This document shows, in pieces, positions 52,690 through 61,885 of a DNA stretch of 64,000 nt; positions within the stretch are counted from its first letter, which is position 1, and each line of letters starts with the position of its first letter. This stretch comes from CAWGYT01 sp963826795 (GTDB lineage: Bacteria > Planctomycetota > Planctomycetia > Pirellulales > Pirellulaceae): NCBI GenBank assembly GCA_963826795.1, contig CAWGYT010000010.1, forward strand, positions 186,001-250,000. The letters are read 5' to 3'. Under the pieces are notes generated by a model that did no database searches, had not been told where the DNA came from, and saw nothing but the letters and a program-made list of their open reading frames with translations. The translations under genes and the position numbers were made by a program.

Positions 52690-53499
52690 ATGCGGTCGCT
52701 TCGAATTGAGCTTGCCTACGATGGCACGGCGTACTGCGGCTGGCAGTCCCAGGCGGTCGGCCGGTCCATCCAGGACACCTTTGAGCTGGCGTGGTGCCGC
52801 GTCACGCGGGAACAGGTGCGGGTCGCGGCGAGCGGTCGAACCGACGCGGGAGTTCATGCAGTCGGGCAGGTCGTGAGCCTGCAGACGGCGACCTCGCTGA
52901 CGCCCGAAACGCTGCGCCGGGCCCTGAATGCCAATCTGCCGGATGATATCCGCGTGCGCGAGGTTGCCGAAGCGACGATCGGCTTTCATGCGACCCGAGA
53001 TGCGTGCTGGAAGCGGTATCGCTATCGGATTCAGATGGGATCTCACCCCGACATTTTTGAGCAACGATACGCCTGGTTCATCCCGCAAAGGCTTGACTCG
53101 GCTGCGATGCGTGAAGCCGCCGGTTCGCTCGTCGGCGAACATGACTTCGCCGCGTTTCAGGCCAGCGGCTCGCCTCGTCGCAATACGGTCCGTAACGTCC
53201 GTCGACTGACCGTGGACCTGTTTCGAACCGAGTTGGTCGACGGCGTCCAAATCGAGATCGAAGCGAACGGCTTCCTTTACAACATGGTCCGCAACATCGT
53301 CGGTTCCCTCGTCGAGGTCGGGCGGGGCCGGCAGCCCGCCGAATGGGTAGGGCACGTCCTGAATTCGAGGGACCGTCGCCAGGCCGGACCCACGGCACCG
53401 GCCCGCGGCTTGACCCTGGTGTTTGTCGCGTATCCACCGCTTGACGCGCCGCCCGCGGACTCCTCGGCGCGTCCCTCGTCGACCGAGGGTCGGTCGTAG
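52690..53499 (+). CDS. truA: tRNA pseudouridine(38-40) synthase
   Basis: 269 aa from ATG 52690. The catalytic Asp is in ASGRTDAGVHAVGQV; RIELAYDGTAYCGWQSQ starts the protein as usual, and DFAAFQASGSPRRNTVRNV and FLYNMVRNIVGSLVEVGRG are standard TruA segments. It modifies uridines in the tRNA anticodon stem. The last ~20 residues (PPADSSARPSSTEG) are a disordered tail. It is adjacent to asd, with only 8 nt between. Confidence 0.95.
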   Translation: MRSLRIELAYDGTAYCGWQSQAVGRSIQDTFELAWCRVTREQVRVAASGRTDAGVHAVGQVVSLQTATSLTPETLRRALNANLPDDIRVREVAEATIGFHATRDACWKRYRYRIQMGSHPDIFEQRYAWFIPQRLDSAAMREAAGSLVGEHDFAAFQASGSPRRNTVRNVRRLTVDLFRTELVDGVQIEIEANGFLYNMVRNIVGSLVEVGRGRQPAEWVGHVLNSRDRRQAGPTAPARGLTLVFVAYPPLDAPPADSSARPSSTEGRS

Positions 53500-53583
53500 G
53501 ATCCGAGCCGCGGCGTCCGGCGAGGGGGGATCCGAGATGCCGGGGACCGCGAGAGGATAAGCCAGTTCGTTGGGCCCTGCCGA

Positions 53584-54588
53584 ATGGCTGACCTTTTTCG
53601 ACAGCGCGCCTTCTTATACACTGGGAAGATGGGAAAGGTTGTTTCGCGACGGACCGAACCGATGTCCGAGCGCGCTGCCTCCGTCTCGTCCTGGCTCAGC
53701 CGCCGCCCGCTGATGTTACAAGAAACGGAATCGCTCGTGGCTCGAGATCGCAATTACATCGGCTCGTACCGACTGCTGAAGCTTGTACGGGCCGGTGCAA
53801 GTTGTCAAATTTGGGAGGCCATCAGCGAATACGACAATCGCCGTTGCGCGCTCAAGACGCTGCAAGACGAACATCGGAGCAACAAAGACGAAATCGCACT
53901 GCTGAAACATGAATACTTCGTCGGGCATACGTTGCAACATCCGCATGTGATCGAGATTTTCGAGTTCGACATCGTGCGTGGAATTCCATTTCTCGCGTTG
54001 GAGTACTTCGAATCGAACAACCTGAAACAGTGGATTCGTCAGGTGACGGATCCGGATCAAGTCCGAGCGCAACTGCCGCTGATCATTCGACGCTCGGCCG
54101 AGGGGCTCAACTATCTGCACCAGCAGGGATGGGTGCATCGCGACGTGAAGCCCGACAACTTCCTCGTGAACGACGATGCCGAAGTCAAGTTGATCGACTT
54201 TGCGATCGCCGAGAAAATCAAAAAGGGTCTGGCCCGCTTGCTGCCGGGACGATCCAAGATCCAGGGAACGCGCAGCTACATGTCGCCGGAACAAATTCGC
54301 GGCGAGTCGCTGGACGCCCGAAGCGATGTGTACAGCTTTGGCTGCATGTTGTTCGAGTTGCTGTGCGGCCGACCCCCGTTCACCGGCGGCAGCCCCGACG
54401 ACCTGCTGCAGAAGCATCTGAAATCACCCGTGCCGTCGGTCATCGCGAATAATGGCGAGGTCAGTCCCGAATTCGCCAAGTTGATCGCCGAGATGATGAG
54501 CAAGAATCGCGACGAGCGTCCCGCCTCGATGCAGCAGTTCCTCGACAGCCTTGACACGACGCGGATCACGCGAGCCCAGCGCCGTTGA
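53584..54588 (+). CDS. Serine/threonine protein kinase with DFA in place of DFG
   Basis: 334 aa, a single soluble Hanks-type kinase domain (~55-325) without membrane or sensor domain. Visible: the ATP-binding Lys91 (CALKTL), a catalytic loop with H185-R186-D187 (WVHRDVKPDN), the Mg loop D205-F206-A207 (LIDFAIAEK, Gly replaced by Ala), GTRSYMSPEQIRGE and DVYSFGCMLFELLCGRPPF. DFG-to-DFA still keeps the Asp, so activity is plausible but loop mobility may differ. The glycine-rich loop is degenerate (LVRAGASCQIWEA). The start may be ATG 53584, 53632 or 53662. Confidence 0.9.
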   Translation: MADLFRQRAFLYTGKMGKVVSRRTEPMSERAASVSSWLSRRPLMLQETESLVARDRNYIGSYRLLKLVRAGASCQIWEAISEYDNRRCALKTLQDEHRSNKDEIALLKHEYFVGHTLQHPHVIEIFEFDIVRGIPFLALEYFESNNLKQWIRQVTDPDQVRAQLPLIIRRSAEGLNYLHQQGWVHRDVKPDNFLVNDDAEVKLIDFAIAEKIKKGLARLLPGRSKIQGTRSYMSPEQIRGESLDARSDVYSFGCMLFELLCGRPPFTGGSPDDLLQKHLKSPVPSVIANNGEVSPEFAKLIAEMMSKNRDERPASMQQFLDSLDTTRITRAQRR

Positions 54589-54667
54589 ATTGATGTCCGA
54601 ATGATACCCCGGCAACCGCAAGCGATCCGTTTTGCCGAACCTGATAGAACGCGAGGACCGAAGCACG

Positions 54668-55649
54668 ATGGATGCAACGAATCCCGGAATATCCTTTGAG
54701 ACCCCGATCTACGAACTCCAGAATCGGCTCGAGAAGCTGAAGCAGATTGGCCGTTCGGATACCGAAGAAACGATTCGCCAACTGCGGGCGGAGATCGCCG
54801 AGACAACGCGCCGGATTTACGACAACCTCACCCCATGGCAGATGGTCCAGGTGGCCCGTCACAAGGATCGTCCTCACACGCTCGATTACTTGTCGCTGGT
54901 GTTCGATGAATTCGTGGAATTGCACGGCGACAAACTCTTCGGCGACGACCCGGCCTTGCTCACGGGATTCGCCAAATTGGACCAGCTGCAAGGTCATGGT
55001 CGTCGGGCACCAAAAGGGACGTACGACGAAGGAGCGGACGGCTTGCTATCTTCGGCTGCGCCCATCCGGAGGGCTATCGCAAGGCGCTGGCCAAGATGAA
55101 GCTGGCCGCCAAATTTCGCGTGCCGGTCATCTGCTTCATCGATACGCCCGGCGCCTACCCGGGCGTCGGCGCCGAAGAACGTGGCCAGGCGCAGGCGATC
55201 GCCGAGAACATGTACGAGATGTCTCGCTTGCCGACTCCCATCATCTGCGTCGTGATCGGCGAAGGCGGCAGCGGCGGCGCGCTGGGAATTGGCGTCGGCG
55301 ATCGAATCGGCGATGCTGCAGTACGCCTACTATTCGGTCATCAGCCCGGAAGGATGTGCGGGCATTCTGTGGAAGAGCCACGAGTTTGCCGAGCAGGCGG
55401 CCGAGGCGTTGCGGTTCACGTCGCCGCATTTGCTTCGAGTTCGGCGTGATCGACGACGTGATCGAAGAACCGCTCGGGGGCGCTCACCGCGACCATCATC
55501 AGATTGCCAGTCGCCTGAAGATCTATCTCTTGCGGACGCTCCGCGAGTTGACCCGTATCCCGACCGAGGAACTGCTGCAGCAGCGCTACGAGAAGTTCCG
55601 CCGGATGGGAGTTTTCCTGGAAGCCATCGACGCCGAGACGCCCGCCTAG
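54668..55649 (+). CDS. accA: Acetyl-CoA carboxylase carboxyltransferase subunit alpha, four frameshifts
   Basis: Essential first step of fatty acid synthesis. The reconstructed protein of ~325 aa is collinear with AccA across five frame segments: ISFETPIYELQNRLEKLKQI to LLTGFAKLD; KVMVVGHQKGRTTKERTA; FGCAHPEGYRKALAKMKLAA to GEGGSGGALGIGVGDR; MLQYAYYSVISPEGCAGILW to EALRFTS; EFGVIDDVIEEPLGG to the end. Shifts fall near 54985-54991, 55050, 55309 and 55435, and each is consistent with one extra base. The conserved active-site sequence is otherwise intact. Real inactivation is unlikely for a single-copy essential gene; poor local sequence quality, or a decayed duplicate if another accA exists, are the options. 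Confidence 0.88.
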
Positions 55650-55886
55650 GGCCACGCGCGGGAGTCATGCCAAGCCAGAAAAGGGGCTCGTTTCCCAGCT
55701 CCGCCCAACGTCCGATAATGTTTCTTATGTTCGGTTAGTACCTGGGTTTTTCCCGAGGTTTTCGCAGATTCGCCCCGATGGGACCCCAGGCCGACTCGCC
55801 CAGCTTGCACGCGAAGGAACGCCCGGACGAGCCCGCACCCAACCAGCGGCTTACGCCCCGCCATCGCCCCCGCTCGCCCCCACGCA

Positions 55887-56618
55887 TCAACGTCGCTCCA
55901 AGACGCGATAACGGGACTGCCGGTCCGCATCGGCGCGATACGGAGTCGCCTCGCGCGGCGGCTGATAGAAAGGATCCGCGGCCGGTGCGTCGCCCGAAAT
56001 CCTGGCTCCGCTGCCGGCGCCCAATCGGGTCTCACCCCCCTGCCCGTTTTCCAACCACCGCTCCAGCTCGCGGAATTCGTCCGACTCGGGAGCCGTCTCC
56101 GGGCCTCCCTTTAAACCTTCGTCAAGTCGGTCCAGGTAGGGGTGCAGAAAATCATGGAGCTCGGTAGGCATCACCGAATCGGCTTTGTCCAAGAGCTGAG
56201 CGATATAGAGCCCGGACCTGGATCGAATCACTTGCTGACGCAGGTTGTCATCCAGAAGCGTCACGGCAAACAGGGTGATGATCACGCATAGCAACGCGCC
56301 TTTCGCTAAACCGAACACGGCACCTAGCTGCCGATCGAAATCTTTCAGCTTCGCCTTGTCGATCACGCCACGCACCAACTGGAACACGAGCCAGATAACG
56401 AAGGACGTCGCGACATATAAAATCAACATCGCCAGAAACGTGTTCCAGGGCGGCTGCGCATCAATCCGCTGAGCAATCACGTCACGGAATTGCACCGCCA
56501 CTAAATAGCTCAACACGATCGCCGCCACGGAAGCGATCTGCCAAACCAATCCTTTTCGAAATCCGATGAACGTTGTCGCGCCCAGCACGATCAACATGAT
56601 GATGTCATATGCTTGCAT
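55887..56618 (-). CDS. cvpA: CvpA family membrane protein
   Basis: 243 aa. Four N-terminal helices have the CvpA pattern: MQAYDIIMLIVLGATTFIGFR at the start, GLVWQIASVAAIVLSYLVA, TFLAMLILYVATSFVIWLVF and RQLGAVFGLAKGALLCVIITL. The C-terminal ~90 residues are a polar, Pro/Gly/Arg-rich tail. CvpA proteins are linked to envelope processes and colicin V production, but the biochemical role is unknown. It is convergent to accA with 237 bp between that contain nothing recognisable. Confidence 0.88.
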   Translation of the reverse strand: MQAYDIIMLIVLGATTFIGFRKGLVWQIASVAAIVLSYLVAVQFRDVIAQRIDAQPPWNTFLAMLILYVATSFVIWLVFQLVRGVIDKAKLKDFDRQLGAVFGLAKGALLCVIITLFAVTLLDDNLRQQVIRSRSGLYIAQLLDKADSVMPTELHDFLHPYLDRLDEGLKGGPETAPESDEFRELERWLENGQGGETRLGAGSGARISGDAPAADPFYQPPREATPYRADADRQSRYRVLERR

Positions 56619-57089
56619 GTTGACTCAGAAATAAATGAAGGCCAGCGAAGACCCAGGCGTCTCGATCGACCCCTTGGTCAGAACGCCAGGAGCGGGCCGG
56701 GAGTATATCCGTTTCGCCGACGGGCTCAAAGTCCATTCCCGGATTCCGCACGCAACTCGACTCGTGATTCGCCGACTTTCCAGATTTCTTGGACAGGTCA
56801 ACGTCCCTGATCGTCGCGAATTGACGATTTACAATCCTGTCCACGTTTCTCGATCGACGTAGCAGGGGGGGCCGCACCGCAATCCGGGCATCCGCGACGT
56901 TGAAGCGTCGCTCCCCTCAATCGACGGCGTCCCCTGCCCTGCCCTGCCCTGTTCATGACACGACGGCGGCTTCGCTAGCATTTAGAAAGATGGCTTGAGG
57001 CAAAACGCTCGAATCGCCTACAGTCGCCATCGACGCCACGGTGACGTCCGAGCCTCGATCGTTTTCCGCACGAAAGGAAGCCGCCGGCC
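56619..57089. other. 471-bp divergent intergenic region with a CCCTG microrepeat
   Basis: Four exact CCCTG units lie at 56932-56951. Short ORFs here have no domains or ribosome sites. As the gap between the divergent cvpA and the gene at 57090 it must hold both promoters, but I see no convincing consensus. Confidence 0.5.
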
Positions 57090-57821
57090 ATGGCCGATTT
57101 CAAGACCCATCTCACCGTCAGCACCGTCGTCGGGGTTGGTTACGGAGTTGCGGGTCTCGCCTGGCTTCAGATGCCACCCGCGACGGCGGCCGTGGCCGCA
57201 GGTCTTTGCGGCATCGGAGGGATCCTGCCCGACGTGGACAGCGATTCCGGGCAGACCGTGCGCGAGGTGATGGGTTTCGCCGCCGCCGTCGTGCCGCTCC
57301 TGCTGATCGATCAACTCCGACAGTTCGGCCTGAGCCATGACGGCCTGGTCTTGGCCGGCGGTTGCGTTTACATCGCGATTCGTTTCGGACTGGGCGAGAT
57401 CCTCAAACGCTACACCGTGCACCGCGGAATGTGGCATAGCATTCCCGCCGCGCTAGTCGCGGGGCTCACGACCTCGCTGATCTGTGGCTGTGACGAGCCG
57501 ACCGAGCGGTTCTTCAAGGTCGCGGCGGTGATGCTCGGGTACTTGATTCACCTGAGTCTCGACGAACTGTACAGCATCCAGCTGTACCGCGGTCGAGTGC
57601 GACTAAAGAAATCATTCGGCACGGCCATGAAGTTGTGGGGACAGGACCTCTGGGCTAACCTCGCCGTCTTCGCCAAACTCTGCGCGCTGGTTTACCTCAC
57701 GTTGCAGGACCCCGTCGTCCGCGGGCGCGGTTTCGAAACCAAACGCCCGCTCATGTCGGCACCCCGGGAAGCGGTGCGGCCATCCTACGACATCGACCTC
57801 CGGCCGCTCGAACGACGCTGA
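57090..57821 (+). CDS. YdjM-like membrane-bound metal-dependent hydrolase
   Basis: 243 aa. The LexA-regulated/YdjM (DUF457) family is recognised by DFKTHLTVSTVVGVGYGV at the start (His), GIGGILPDVDSDSGQ (acidic metal residues), YTVHRGMWHSIPAALVAG and LGYLIHLSLDELYSI. About five helices are predicted, with a polar C-terminal tail. Members are predicted zinc-dependent phospholipase-like membrane hydrolases; the substrate is unknown. Confidence 0.85.
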   Translation: MADFKTHLTVSTVVGVGYGVAGLAWLQMPPATAAVAAGLCGIGGILPDVDSDSGQTVREVMGFAAAVVPLLLIDQLRQFGLSHDGLVLAGGCVYIAIRFGLGEILKRYTVHRGMWHSIPAALVAGLTTSLICGCDEPTERFFKVAAVMLGYLIHLSLDELYSIQLYRGRVRLKKSFGTAMKLWGQDLWANLAVFAKLCALVYLTLQDPVVRGRGFETKRPLMSAPREAVRPSYDIDLRPLERR

Positions 57822-57854
57822 CCGAGAACGACGCGACGCCCAGCGACACTCCCG

Positions 57855-58075
57855 AGTAGTCACCTCTCCCAAGACGGCTGTCGCCTCTCCCAAGCTTGGG
57901 AGAGGTCGCGGCGCAGCCGCGGGTGAGGGTTGATTGCGAGGGCCACCGCCCAGCCGAGCCCCTCATCCGGCCTCCGGCCGCCTTATGCCGCAAGGGGGGG
58001 AAGGGACACAGATGTGGTCACCTCTCCCGTGGCCGGGAGAGGTCGCCGCGGAGCGGCGGGTGAGGGCTCGCATGA
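57855..58075. repeat. Palindrome-rich repeat, two diverged units related to the 8.4-kb array
   Basis: A perfect 22-bp palindrome, CCTCTCCCAAGCTTGGGAGAGG, lies at 57884-57905, and CCTCTCCC..GGGAGAGG recurs at 58021-58042. Both are followed by a GGTGAGGG-type motif, and CCCTCATCCGGCCT lies between, all shared with the large tandem array. The period here is ~137 bp. It lies between convergent genes. Confidence 0.85.
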
Positions 58076-58090
58076 GAGTCCCCGCTTTGC

Positions 58091-58540
58091 TCAGAACTGC
58101 TTGCCGCTGTCGAGCAACAGCGTCACGGGCCCGTCATTGACCAATTCGACATGCATATGAGCGCGAAAACGTCCTCGGGCGACCTGAATGCCGGCTGACT
58201 GTACGCACGTGACGAATTGCTCGTAAAGCCGTTCCGCCAGAACCGGCTCAGCAGCCTCCGTAAAACTGGGCCGACGTCCACGGCGACAATCGCCGAAGAG
58301 CGTAAACTGGCTGACTGCCAGCATCTGGCCCGAAAGATCGACCAGAGAGCGGTTCATCTTCCCGGCGTCATCTTCAAAGATCCTCAGCGAGACGATCTTT
58401 TCGGCCAGATAACGCGCTTCCTGATCGGTGTCCGAGGCAGCAACGCCCAACAGGACCAGCAGCCCAAGCTCGATCGCGCCCACCACCTGCTCGTCGACGG
58501 TCACCGAGGCACGATTTACTCGTTGAACACATGCGCGCAT
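58091..58540 (-). CDS. dtd: D-aminoacyl-tRNA deacylase
   Basis: Proofreading enzyme removing D-amino acids (and Gly from tRNA-Ala). 149 aa from ATG 58540, the standard length. MRACVQRVNRASVTVDEQVV is the canonical N-terminus, SQFTLFGDCRRGRRPSF holds the active-site region and the C-terminal NDGPVTLLL is the cross-subunit GP/NxGPVT motif. The open frame upstream to 58747 is not part of the protein. It follows the downstream-coordinate membrane gene by 25 nt on the same strand. Confidence 0.96.
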   Translation of the reverse strand: MRACVQRVNRASVTVDEQVVGAIELGLLVLLGVAASDTDQEARYLAEKIVSLRIFEDDAGKMNRSLVDLSGQMLAVSQFTLFGDCRRGRRPSFTEAAEPVLAERLYEQFVTCVQSAGIQVARGRFRAHMHVELVNDGPVTLLLDSGKQF

Positions 58541-58565
58541 CCCATTCGCCTCTTGCGTCGAATGA

Positions 58566-59294
58566 TTAAGCCTCGATCTCCAGACCCCGCGCGAGCCGGA
58601 TCTCGCGGACTCGCTGAAGAATCGATTCGACAAGGTCCGAGTTCTGTCGAATGTAGCTCGCCTGCATGAAAAAGGAGATTGACAGCAAGGCAGCGCCGCC
58701 CAGCGCGGCGGTGTAGTGCGGCAGGACCCAGCGGATCGTTGTTTCACGTAACGTGCCTGGATCTGACGCAGCGCCCAACGCCACGATGGTCAGGATCATA
58801 AGAATGCCCATCAGGGCCCAGGGAAAGCTCCGACGCTTGAGCTGCACGCTGCGCTGTGTCAATTGGGCATCCAACTGATACGTTTCGACGACCTCCTTGC
58901 ACCAACGACTCGTTCCGATGAAGTAGGTCACCGAGAGGCTGTTGACCAGGACGGCCACCAGGCTGGCAACGATCCCAATCAGGATGTGCCAACGGGCGCG
59001 CTGCCGCGGAACCGCCAGACTTCCGTACAACGCGTCGGCTTCGGCCTGCAATTCGACAACTTCGGATTCAATGCGTGACGCCTGCGCGTCCCGCAGGCGT
59101 CCCTGCAGCTGCATCAGTTGGTAATAGTCTTCGTTGTAACGTCCAATTCGCAGTCCAAACACGATCGTCAGGACCAAGAGCGTCACGGATACCGAGCAGA
59201 GAACGATAAAGATTCGAGACACGGCGGGAAGGAATCTGAACGGAGATTGCCCGCGCGTCTTCACGCGCTGTCGGGGGCGGGATTGATTGGTCAA
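58566..59294 (-). CDS. Four-helix membrane protein with coiled-coil loop, function unknown
   Basis: 242 aa. Helix 1 (IFIVLCSVSVTLLVLTIVFGL) is followed by a soluble helical loop (YYQLMQLQGRLRDAQASRIE, likely coiled coil), helix 2 (ILIGIVASLVAVLVNSLSVTY), a charged loop, helix 3 (WALMGILMILTIVALGAAS) and helix 4, with a helical C-terminus. No family recognised. It is co-directional with dtd, 25 nt upstream of it in transcription order. Confidence 0.72.
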   Translation of the reverse strand: MTNQSRPRQRVKTRGQSPFRFLPAVSRIFIVLCSVSVTLLVLTIVFGLRIGRYNEDYYQLMQLQGRLRDAQASRIESEVVELQAEADALYGSLAVPRQRARWHILIGIVASLVAVLVNSLSVTYFIGTSRWCKEVVETYQLDAQLTQRSVQLKRRSFPWALMGILMILTIVALGAASDPGTLRETTIRWVLPHYTAALGGAALLSISFFMQASYIRQNSDLVESILQRVREIRLARGLEIEA

Positions 59295-59718
59295 GAGGTC
59301 GTATTTTAGTCGGCCGAGCCGTGCGAGAGCCAGGGTACGGATGCCCGAACTGGCGTTAAAAAGCTTTTAATCGTCCCAGATTGCGATTAGACTGTCTGGG
59401 GAGATCATCTGGGGAGATCAGCCACTGGGAGGCCCGGTTCCGGAGCCATTCCCGTGGCGAAAACTCGTCTCGCGACGTGTGTTTCGACGATGGATTCGCG
59501 AGCCCACTGTGTGCCAACGGACAAAGCTTGCTCGAAAAGAGGTCGGCCCCGTTTCGAGGCCAAGTTGTTCTTCCGAAGTTTGACTTGACTCGAAGACGCT
59601 CAGCCCCCTTTTACGCACACAGCCTCGTCTCGCGGAGGGTCTCGATCGGAAATCGGATAAGAGGCAGGTGCGATGTTCTTGGTATCGTGACGCAGGGAAT
59701 CATTTGGAGACGTTTCTG
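59295..59718. other. 424-bp intergenic leader with an exact 13-bp tandem repeat
   Basis: TCTGGGGAGATCA occurs twice in direct tandem at 59395-59407 and 59408-59420, upstream of the dockerin/PEP-CTERM gene. The ORF 59381-59719 has no ribosome site or domain. The repeat could be a regulator binding site; no promoter consensus is clear. Confidence 0.5.
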
Positions 59719-61091
59719 ATGAAGAAGCAAGCATGGTTTGCGACGTGGGTCGCATTGATCCTGCCGCTGAGCGTCGCTCAGGCCGGCGTCGTTTACGACG
59801 ATCCGGACGGCGGTTGGAGTTACCTATTCACGGGTGAGGATGCCGACGGAGACGATTTCGCCGCACTCGACGGGACATGGGACCACGACAATGGCTCGGA
59901 TGCCTGGGACAGTTCGGCGATCGGCGAGGCGGGAAGCGCGCCCGGCGGCGTCTCGGCACTCGCCGAAGACGGCGTGAATTTCGTGCGATTTCAAGACGTT
60001 GGCGATCCGCGGGATGACGGATTCGCGGACCCCAGTAATCGCAAGATCTACGTGACTCACGACATCACCGACGACGACCCCGATGGCGAATTACTGTTGA
60101 CGGGCGTGACGCTGACGTTCCGCACTCGCCTGGCGACCAGCGGCCTTTTGGATGGGACGGTCCCGGTGTCTGGCGATGGCTACTACATCCGCGATGGAGG
60201 CAAAGGCGGCTTTGGAATTCGTTCTCCGTTCGCAAGAAACGGCGAAGGAGCGGTCGTCTCGTTTGTACTCTCGACCGATAACGGAGACGACGAGGCGATC
60301 AACAGTCCCGGCGGCCTGCTGATGAATAATCTGGATCCCGCCGGCGGAACGGACGTCGATACGCAAGGAGCTGGCGACCACAACGAGTTGGCCTGGCCAA
60401 CCCCACGGCGTGGAACGAGTTCTGGATTACGATCCGCGAAGGCGACGACATCAATTTGTTCAACGTGGACATCTACGCCAACGGTGCGACCTCGCCCGAG
60501 TCCTTTGTGGTCAGCGGAGGCGCGGGGAATGACGGCTCGTTCGGTTCGTATCTGGGAATGGGCCCGCACTCGACTCCCCAGAGTGGCGTGTTCGATGTCG
60601 ATTTCTTTGGCTTCAAGCCGGGAATCCATCTCCCAACCGCCATCGGCGGCTTACCCGGTGACTACAACAAGGACGGTGCCGTCGACGTCGCGGATATTGA
60701 TCTGCAGGCCGTGGCCATGACGACGCCGACTGAGAACCTGGATATTTTCGACGAGAACAACGATGGGGTCGTCAATGGGGACGACCGCGTCATTTGGGTC
60801 GCGGATCGTGCCAAAACGTGGTTCGGCGATGCCAACTTCGATGGATCGTTTACGACGGATGACCTCGTGACGGTCTTCGCTGCGGGAAAATACGAGACGC
60901 AGCAGATGGCCGTTTGGGCCGAGGGCGATTGGACCGGCGACATGGTCTTCGACAGCGGTGACCTGGTGGCGGCCTTTGCCGATGGCGGCTTTGAGCTCGG
61001 CCCGCGACCGGCCGTATCGGCGGTGCCCGAGCCTTCCAGCCTGGCCCTGCTCGTACTGGGCCTGTTGGCCGTCGTCCGTCGTCGACGCTAA
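59719..61091 (+). CDS. PEP-CTERM protein with dockerin-type repeats, one frameshift
   Basis: From ATG 59719: a signal peptide (MKKQAWFATWVALILPLSVA), then a beta-rich exported domain (DDPDGGWSYLFTGEDADGDD). Near 60395 one base appears to be missing (TGGCC for TGGGCC); the next frame resumes ANPTAWNEFWITIREGDD, then DYNKDGAVDVADIDLQAVAM and DENNDGVVNGDDRVIWVADR, both calcium-binding dockerin-type I loops, and ends with PEP-CTERM (VPEPSSLALLVLGLLAVVRRRR). ~457 aa joined. The protein is expected to be exported and sorted by an exosortase; dockerin loops may mediate surface binding. No cohesin is seen in the window. Confidence 0.85.
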
Positions 61092-61138
61092 GGGACCGTC
61101 CGCCGCGTCAGGTCCCGCGATCTCGCGAAAATCCCATC

Positions 61139-61167
61139 CAGGCCGGCCGCTCAGGTCGGCCTGTTTT
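61139..61167 (+). terminator. Likely intrinsic terminator after the dockerin/PEP-CTERM gene
   Basis: Stem CAGGCCG / CGGCCTG with an 11-nt loop, followed by TTTTCG. The T tract is short, so efficiency is uncertain. Confidence 0.6.
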
Positions 61168-61258
61168 CGTAGGGGCAAATCGGGTATGTAAGGCGAGTCG
61201 GCCGATTCGAGCGGGCGATATTTCACCACCGAGGCGCCTAGATCACAGAGCACCCGAC

Positions 61259-61885
61259 ATGGACTCGAATTGCTGCGATGCCTTCCTGATTCGCCATGGC
61301 GCAACCGACTCGAATCTGGCCGACCCGCCGATCCTACAAGGACGCGGGATCGACGGCCCGCTGTCCCGAGAGGGCCAGCGACAGGCCGATCGCGCGGCAC
61401 AGTGCCTGGCGGCTGAGCCCCTTGCTGCCGTGTACAGCAGTCCGTTGCTGCGGGCGCAAGAAACCGCGCAGCGGATCGCCCTAGCCCACCGGTTGACCGT
61501 CCGTACGGTCGCCGAAATCACAGAGGCGGATGTCGGTGCCTGGGAACGCCGCAGCTGGGTCGAGATCCGCGAAACCGAAACGGATGCCTACGAGAAATTC
61601 CAGCGTGATCCTGCCACGCACGGCTACCGCCAGGGCGAAAACCTGGCGCAGGTCCGCGACCGCGTTGTTCCGGCGATCGACGCCATTATGCGGTCGCATC
61701 TGGGCGAGCGGATCGCGATCATCGGACACAATGTTGTCAATCGTGTCTACTTGGCCGAGGCCATTCACTTGCCGCTCGCCCGCGCTCGCGGGATCGCCCA
61801 AGAAAACTGCGGCATCAATCTACTGCGATTCCGTGACGAACAGGCCAAGGTCATCACGATCAATTCCGTCTTCCACCTGGAATGA
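61259..61885 (+). CDS. Histidine phosphatase family protein (GpmB/CobC-like)
   Basis: 208 aa. The phosphohistidine motif AFLIRHGATDSN is at the N-terminus. LSREGQRQADRAAQCL, VYSSPLLRAQETAQRIA and the second catalytic His in IAIIGHNVVNRVYL complete the active site. Members hydrolyse phosphosugars, nucleotide-loop precursors or other small phosphates; the exact substrate is not evident. Its last 26 bases overlap the 3' end of the convergent gene at 61860. Confidence 0.88.
   Translation: MDSNCCDAFLIRHGATDSNLADPPILQGRGIDGPLSREGQRQADRAAQCLAAEPLAAVYSSPLLRAQETAQRIALAHRLTVRTVAEITEADVGAWERRSWVEIRETETDAYEKFQRDPATHGYRQGENLAQVRDRVVPAIDAIMRSHLGERIAIIGHNVVNRVYLAEAIHLPLARARGIAQENCGINLLRFRDEQAKVITINSVFHLE

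Noticed and set aside
59381..59719. 112-aa plus ORF upstream of the dockerin/PEP-CTERM gene
   Set aside because: Ser/Arg-rich, no start context or domain; more likely an untranslated leader.
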